Shown: in pieces, positions 59,324-64,000 of the stretch
Layout: each line of letters opens with the position of its first letter
How positions within the stretch are numbered: the first letter of the stretch is position 1
Notes under the pieces: model-generated
Told to the model about the DNA's origin: nothing
What the model saw: only the letters and a program-made list of their open reading frames with translations
Database searches by the model: none
DNA from: Barthelona sp. PCE
Lineage: Eukaryota > Metamonada: BaSk clade
Assembly (NCBI GenBank): GCA_040285745.1
Contig: JAUFOR010000002.1
Span: 434,001 to 498,000 of the forward strand
Direction: 5' to 3'
Length of the DNA: 64,000 bases
Translations under genes and position numbers: made by a program

Positions 59324-61213
59324 ATGAGCGAGTCATCCATTACAAGACTGGTGACATCGTTGGACCAAAATAGTGATGGGAAGTACGGGCATAGATTTAA
59401 ATCACTTATGAAGTTCGCAAGTGATGAGCAGATCATCTCAATGTATCACGAGTATCGGGTGCAGATCCCAGTGCATCATAGATTTGTTAACTTAGCTCGT
59501 AGGTGGTCACAAGCCGATTTAAACCAGCATTATGACGAAGAGTGTGTTGATCGCAAATCTCTACTCTTCCTTGATGCTCTTTATCAGTATTTTGTCGATC
59601 TCGAACTGAGTGATCTCAATGTGTGGAAATTCAATGATCGTTTCTTGAATACAATTTCTGTGCTCATCAAAAAGCATTTTTCTCATCAGTTAGACTTCTT
59701 TTTCAACTGTATTCCATGCATTGCCCCCCTCTCCACTTTAATTGAGTTTATTAACGATCGTATTGAGATGGAACTTGATAAAATGTTTAATTTTGATTCT
59801 TTAGACAGTGAATTCATCGCTATTAAGAAGGTGGTTACAGTTTCCATCCAGACAATCTCTTCAAATCTTTGGGGAGTTAAGATTCCTGCTGGTTTTCCAC
59901 CATTTAAAACAGGACGTCATTCCCTTCGTGAAACTCTTGTGTCACACGTTGCTGATGTCAAGAGTCAGATCATCAAACCCGGTGACTTCATTGTCACATA
60001 CGGATATTCATCATTATTGATGGATATCATTTCTGTTTATTCATCATTATATTTGACACCAAAAGAAGAAGGGAAAAAGAAGGACACAGACGGTTCTGCA
60101 TCTATCCCGCTCCCACCCAAACCCAAACAGCTCATTTATCAGCATAAATCAAAGATAAATGAAACACCAAACGCCGGCACTTCGCCAAAACTTGCCTTGT
60201 TGAGGAATCGTGCTTTCATGACTAGCACAGTGAACAGTGCAGTGGGCACGGCCGCCCACGAGGCGCTCATATCAGCTACTCCTTCTATCGAGGCTGATTT
60301 ACATGAAATACATAAGAGACACAGTGGTGCCGAAGATAATAATAATGAAAATAACATGAGTTTGACTCTTCTTCTTGTTGACTCGAGAGTTGGTGGACCT
60401 GCTACTCAGATGCTCAAGCATTTAACTGATTTGGGTACCTTTATTCAATCTAACTTGCATATCAATGCTCAAGGACAGTCATATACCAGCGCCTGTGGTC
60501 GCATTACAATCATATATACACTTTTGAGCTCTGTTAACTACTTTTTTGTCCGATCTCAAGTTGAAAAGAAGTGTATTCTTGAAGCTAATTGGTTTTTAAA
60601 CAACGGAAATGCAGTACTGGATCAAGGAGCAGAGGTACTTGCCATGCGTTGCGAACAAAACGCTACTCCTGTAATTGTTTTATCCCAAAGTTATCGTTAT
60701 GATAAAGATACGCTTACAATAGATCCAACTGCAACAAATATCGTTAAATTACCCCGTGATGTATTGCTTTCTGTCAAGGATAACGAAGCAGCTAATCGAT
60801 CGATCAAAGAAATGCGTGAAATGGGCAAGCAGAAGAAAAAAATTGTTGCTTTGCCTGGACCACAAGCTGTTAGTGGTAGTGCATCTGCTAAAAGCAAAGA
60901 TTTTGAGATTAACGAGTATCTGAGTGCTGTATCATTTCAGTACAGTGTTTTGGAATCAAAGTACATTACTTCAGTTGTTGTACCTTCAGTTGATGATGTT
61001 ATGATGATTCCTGTTTGTAGTGTCAGGAGATTCATGTCTGCATTTATGACAAATCTCAAGCAGCAGTGTGAAATGTGTTGGAAAAATGGTATCGAGACGA
61101 GCAGGATCGGCTGTTCAGAGGGTACTACTGATACACCTATTGATAGTGCTTACAGTGACGAAGAGGGCGAGTTGGTGCACGTTCGCTCTTCAAGAGTCGG
61201 TCGATTCGACTGA
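59324..61213 (+). CDS. eIF2B delta-like subunit (guanine nucleotide exchange factor)
   Basis: eIF2B recycles eIF2-GDP in translation initiation; the delta subunit belongs to the regulatory core. The 629-aa protein has a helical N-terminal half (about 60-220), GDFIVTYGYSSLL at about 225 and LLLVDSRVGGPATQMLKHL near 350, with ANWFLNNGNAVLDQGAEVLAMRCEQNATPVIVLSQSYRY (about 425-465, given here in parts of the family pattern) as the Rossmann C-terminal half. ILEANWFLNNGNAV matches the delta subunit better than alpha or beta. About 100 disordered residues (about 245-345, Lys/Pro-rich then EDNNNENN) interrupt the Rossmann core and are unusual. Confidence 0.82.
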   Translation: MSESSITRLVTSLDQNSDGKYGHRFKSLMKFASDEQIISMYHEYRVQIPVHHRFVNLARRWSQADLNQHYDEECVDRKSLLFLDALYQYFVDLELSDLNVWKFNDRFLNTISVLIKKHFSHQLDFFFNCIPCIAPLSTLIEFINDRIEMELDKMFNFDSLDSEFIAIKKVVTVSIQTISSNLWGVKIPAGFPPFKTGRHSLRETLVSHVADVKSQIIKPGDFIVTYGYSSLLMDIISVYSSLYLTPKEEGKKKDTDGSASIPLPPKPKQLIYQHKSKINETPNAGTSPKLALLRNRAFMTSTVNSAVGTAAHEALISATPSIEADLHEIHKRHSGAEDNNNENNMSLTLLLVDSRVGGPATQMLKHLTDLGTFIQSNLHINAQGQSYTSACGRITIIYTLLSSVNYFFVRSQVEKKCILEANWFLNNGNAVLDQGAEVLAMRCEQNATPVIVLSQSYRYDKDTLTIDPTATNIVKLPRDVLLSVKDNEAANRSIKEMREMGKQKKKIVALPGPQAVSGSASAKSKDFEINEYLSAVSFQYSVLESKYITSVVVPSVDDVMMIPVCSVRRFMSAFMTNLKQQCEMCWKNGIETSRIGCSEGTTDTPIDSAYSDEEGELVHVRSSRVGRFD

Positions 61214-61244
61214 TAATAAAAGTTAGAAGTTTTTGCAAATATAA

Positions 61245-61252
61245 CCTTTTCA
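61245..61252 (+). promoter_or_regulatory. CCTTTTCA element abutting the NOG1 start
   Basis: CCTTTTCA ends directly before the ATG at 61253 in a 39-bp gap after eIF2B. It is the clearest copy of the recurrent start-site element. Confidence 0.4.
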
Positions 61253-62515
61253 ATGAATAAGTTTCACTTGTCAAAGACCATCCCGGATGCAGAGGACATA
61301 GCTTATCGTCTCAAAACAGCAATGGAAGCTCATCAACCTTCAACCCTTCGACCAGATGCTACTAGTTCACAGTCACAACGATTTTATTATCAGAAAGTTG
61401 AGTTTGGCTCCAAATTGATAGTTGATCAACTGTCTGAAATTCTGGAGAGTTTTCCTACACCTTCAGACATTCATCCCTTTTACCAAGCTTGGATTTCACA
61501 AAATTATGGGCTTTCTGAATTTCAGGGTGCATATGATACGACATATCACTTTATTAACCAGTTGAAAGCGGATTCAGAATCATGTATAGATACTATTGAA
61601 CGTACTTTGATGAGAAGAGATTGTCATAACCTAAAGTTTACGTTTTTTAAGCGTCTTATCGTCAAAATCAAATCAGAATTAGAGGAACCATTGTTTATTT
61701 TAGAAGAAACTAGAATGCAATTAAAAACTTTACCTAATATCGATCCCACGGATAGCGCATTGGTTTTATTCGGTTACCCCAACGTGTCTAAGTCATCTTT
61801 TGTTAACATAGCTTCAAATGTTGATGTTGATGTTCAACCATATGCCTTTACTACGAAAACTCTTCAACTCGGTTTTTTTGAGTTTGAAGGCAGACGTTTC
61901 CAAATTCTGGACACCCCCGGTATCCTTAACAGAGACATTGAAGAGCGTAATGTTATTGAAATGCAAGCTATTGTGGCCATTGCGTACTTAAACTGTTCAG
62001 TTTTGTTTTTGGTCGACGCAAGTGAGGAATGTGGTTATAAGTTATCCGAGCAGCTCGATTTATTTGATTCCCTTCATTCAATTTTTGCTAACAAACCAAG
62101 CTACATGCTCTTTACGAAAACTGATCTTTTAAAGTATGACGATATAAGTGAAGAAGGCAAGAAGCGTATTGAAGAATCGCTTGCAAAGGTTCCCACTTGT
62201 CAGAAGTTGGAGTATTGTAGTTTTGAAACAGAAACAGTTGATGCTGTGAAGGAAGTTGTTTGCACCAGTTTGTTAAAGACTGCTTATCAAAAATCACCAA
62301 AAATTTACAGCGCAGTTCCGGAGGAAACTATCGAATCCAGGAAACCTGTTGAACCAATCAGTACATTGCAAAAACAACAAGAAGCTACACCGTTGACAGC
62401 TGAAACTACTGCTAAGAAGAGTGAAATACGTATATCTACAGTTAGCGCTGAACAAAAACCTAAAAAAAGAATTGTTAAGAGAGTAGTGCGAAGAGGCAGA
62501 AAGAAAAAGCAATAA
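61253..62515 (+). CDS. NOG1: NOG1-like GTPase with altered P-loop and missing C-terminal half
   Basis: NOG1 is a nucleolar GTPase needed for 60S ribosome maturation. The 420-aa protein keeps the family N-terminal helical region (FYYQKVEFGSKLIVDQLSEIL and DIHPFYQAW, about 40-85), then DVDVQPYAFTTKTLQLGFF (switch I), LDTPGILNRDIEERNVIEMQAI (G3 and beyond) and FTKTDLL (G4). The P-loop, normally GYPNVGKSS, reads GYPNVSKSS: Gly to Ser at residue 179, beside the phosphate-binding Lys180. The C-terminal NOG1C region present in the usual roughly 650-aa protein is replaced by a short basic tail (KKRIVKRVVRRGRKKK). It may be a divergent orthologue or a paralogue with changed nucleotide handling. Confidence 0.88.
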   Translation: MNKFHLSKTIPDAEDIAYRLKTAMEAHQPSTLRPDATSSQSQRFYYQKVEFGSKLIVDQLSEILESFPTPSDIHPFYQAWISQNYGLSEFQGAYDTTYHFINQLKADSESCIDTIERTLMRRDCHNLKFTFFKRLIVKIKSELEEPLFILEETRMQLKTLPNIDPTDSALVLFGYPNVSKSSFVNIASNVDVDVQPYAFTTKTLQLGFFEFEGRRFQILDTPGILNRDIEERNVIEMQAIVAIAYLNCSVLFLVDASEECGYKLSEQLDLFDSLHSIFANKPSYMLFTKTDLLKYDDISEEGKKRIEESLAKVPTCQKLEYCSFETETVDAVKEVVCTSLLKTAYQKSPKIYSAVPEETIESRKPVEPISTLQKQQEATPLTAETTAKKSEIRISTVSAEQKPKKRIVKRVVRRGRKKKQ

Positions 62516-62527
62516 ATCACTGTTTAC

Positions 62528-63970
62528 CTATGATTTGCGACGACGAGTGCTCGGTGGACGTCTCTTTTTCTTTGAATTCTTTGCACTAACTGTTTTTGGC
62601 ACAGGTGTATCACTTTTACGTGCTTCAGCGGCTTGTTTCTCCAACCTTTTAATATTTGTTGTATCAATATTGCAACCAAACGTGCTATGGAACAAAGGCA
62701 ACGGGTCAACTGATATGGGGTCGTGCCCATGAAGTGAAGCGAATACTTCTGGCTGAACATCTTCTCCGTCGCACACAAGATCGAATGAACCAACTTGTCT
62801 TAACGCTGGGTCGTGTCGCAGTGGATGTCTCCTTGTCTTAAGCATGGACGGGAGATACAAGCGTCGTTCCATATCGACTACACTAAGCATGTCATGCAAT
62901 AAGCGCATTTTCATTTCTTTATCTGATTGTGTTTCAGCACTCAGTGAAGGCGACGCATTGACTTCAATGAGCCAGGGGTTCATATCACCGTCAATAAGAA
63001 TATCGTAACCATATAACTCAAAACAATGTGGATCGTGGATAACAGAGTTTTGTACTGATTTTAGTGACAAAAGAACAAGTTGCTGCATTTGAGCGAATAA
63101 AATGTCAGTCTCTTCGATGCTATGTTTTGCATTTAAATATCTTCTTAATGAATCAAGTCCCCATTTCGCACCAATACTTTCATCGTAATTTGATGATCCT
63201 TTTTGAAGTGATACATTCGTTAAATGAACATACGCGTTGTCAATGTCGTCCATAGAGTATGGTGTGAAACTGAAACGAGCAAAACCTTCACGATATATAT
63301 ATACAACAAGTGGCCGATAAGAAACAACAAGAACATACAACCTCAAATCAAATTTTTTGCCGCCTACAAGATAGGGGTGGTCAAGGTACATCTGTACAAC
63401 ATAGTTCTCAACACGATGCTCTTCTGTACTTTGACTTTTCCACTGCTCAATGTCTCTAAGTTTCTCAAATAAAAATATACCTTTACCCTGTGCCCTGCCA
63501 ATGGGTTTCATGATCCACACACCCCCTGGCGTCCGCTTAAATTCCTCAACAAACAAAGAGTAATCAGCAGGCAAAACATATGTGGAAGGAAAGAATGTGG
63601 GCATTACAATACCGTTCTTTCGCAATGTACGTCTGTATTTCTTCAGATTCTTTGCGAGTAAATCCTTACGAGTAAGTTCAAAGCTACGCTTGAAATGATT
63701 CAGTTTACGATATCCAATAAGTGGTGTAGATTCGTAATTCTCTCGCATCCACTCGATATTGGCCCATATGATATCCCAGTCATCCTCTTCAACCTCAACA
63801 AATCCACGTTCTTTAAATGTGTTCAGAATTAGTGATCGAATGCAGGTTTTGAATTTGATTCTCTCAGAAGGAACTGGTGTGCTTCCACTGCTTGAATTGT
63901 TTGTCGACCCGCTGTACCTTCGTCGAGTGCTACTGATACGTGTATCGCGAGTACTGGAAGAAGAATTCAT
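62528..63970 (-). CDS. TTLL9: TTLL9-like tubulin polyglutamylase
   Basis: A tubulin tyrosine ligase-like enzyme that adds glutamate chains to axonemal tubulin. The 480-aa protein has the TTL domain at about residues 45-380: WIMKPIGRAQGKGIFLF (ATP-binding), VVQMYLDHPYLVGGKKFDLRLYVLV (KFDLR core), AYVHLTNVSLQK, and LIEVNASPSL with the metal-binding Glu and Asn. The WIMKPIGRAQGKGIFLF and YDILID-x-D-x-NPWLIEVN combination is characteristic of TTLL9. A Ser-rich N-terminus (1-35) and basic C-terminus (KKKRRPPSTRRRK) flank it. It agrees with a flagellated cell. It converges on NOG1 with 12 bp between stops and is complete, its ATG 30 bp from the window edge. Confidence 0.93.
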   Translation of the reverse strand: MNSSSSTRDTRISSTRRRYSGSTNNSSSGSTPVPSERIKFKTCIRSLILNTFKERGFVEVEEDDWDIIWANIEWMRENYESTPLIGYRKLNHFKRSFELTRKDLLAKNLKKYRRTLRKNGIVMPTFFPSTYVLPADYSLFVEEFKRTPGGVWIMKPIGRAQGKGIFLFEKLRDIEQWKSQSTEEHRVENYVVQMYLDHPYLVGGKKFDLRLYVLVVSYRPLVVYIYREGFARFSFTPYSMDDIDNAYVHLTNVSLQKGSSNYDESIGAKWGLDSLRRYLNAKHSIEETDILFAQMQQLVLLSLKSVQNSVIHDPHCFELYGYDILIDGDMNPWLIEVNASPSLSAETQSDKEMKMRLLHDMLSVVDMERRLYLPSMLKTRRHPLRHDPALRQVGSFDLVCDGEDVQPEVFASLHGHDPISVDPLPLFHSTFGCNIDTTNIKRLEKQAAEARKSDTPVPKTVSAKNSKKKRRPPSTRRRKS

Positions 63971-64000
63971 GCGGTTCCTTGATGGATCAGATTTTGGTCG

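Noticed and set aside
1-64000. CRISPR arrays, transposons, integrases, viral genes
   Set aside because: No direct-repeat arrays, transposase or viral motifs were found; the only tandem repeat noted is the CCTCAA microsatellite.

Overview
The window is nuclear DNA from a microbial eukaryote. It holds about 33 protein genes on both strands, very tightly packed and nearly intron-free. All three standard stop codons are used, so the code is standard. The content points to an anaerobic or microaerophilic flagellate: a long-form [FeFe]-hydrogenase with an Arg/Ser-rich N-terminal leader, ciliary and centriolar proteins (a CEP164-like WW protein, a TTLL9-like polyglutamylase, an RIIa-type small protein), and a full spliceosomal core (PRP8, SF3B4). 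A metamonad, possibly parabasalid-like, fits best. Supporting this are short GTATGA...AAC...TTTAG introns and a recurring TTTTCA element just upstream of many start codons, which resembles the parabasalid initiator. The placement is inference; I cannot name the species.

Layout. 1-4.5 kb: a possible partial gene at the left edge, a SET1/trithorax-type methyltransferase with a 37-nt intron, a basic protein, and SF3B4. 4.7-9.7 kb: an unknown basic protein, the REX4 exonuclease and a CEP164-like protein. 9.8-18.7 kb: a CAP-Gly (dynactin p150-like) protein and PRP8. 19-22 kb: PBDC1, a MAPKK-like kinase, a secreted protein and a 58-aa RIIa protein. 22.2-31 kb: a 2544-aa WD40 plus coiled-coil protein and an unknown protein. 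31.1-37.4 kb: NAA10, PCH2/TRIP13, a large protein with degenerate RNA-binding-like domains, and an E2F/DP-type factor. 38-40.2 kb: two divergently transcribed GLTP-fold paralogues. 40.2-49.8 kb: DNA2, an ANTH clathrin adaptor with a 70-nt intron, HAT1, a coiled-coil protein and the [FeFe]-hydrogenase. 50-54 kb: a B-box protein, an Sm-like protein, a RAE1/BUB3-like propeller and an unknown propeller. 54.5-58.8 kb: a protein that appears to join a beta-propeller, coiled coil, protein kinase, HECT ligase and RING2/IBR-like zinc finger. 59.3-64 kb: eIF2B delta, a NOG1 relative with an altered P-loop, and TTLL9.

The genes are mostly housekeeping and do not form one pathway. Themes are splicing, chromatin (SET1, HAT1), translation and ribosome biogenesis, DNA repair and checkpoint (DNA2, PCH2), the flagellar apparatus, and anaerobic energy metabolism. 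The strongest novelty candidate is the kinase-HECT-zinc-finger fusion. Next are the two short introns inferred from reading frame and domain continuity, and the compaction of convergent genes: all eleven tail-to-tail pairs have stop codons between 60 bp apart and 7 bp overlapping.
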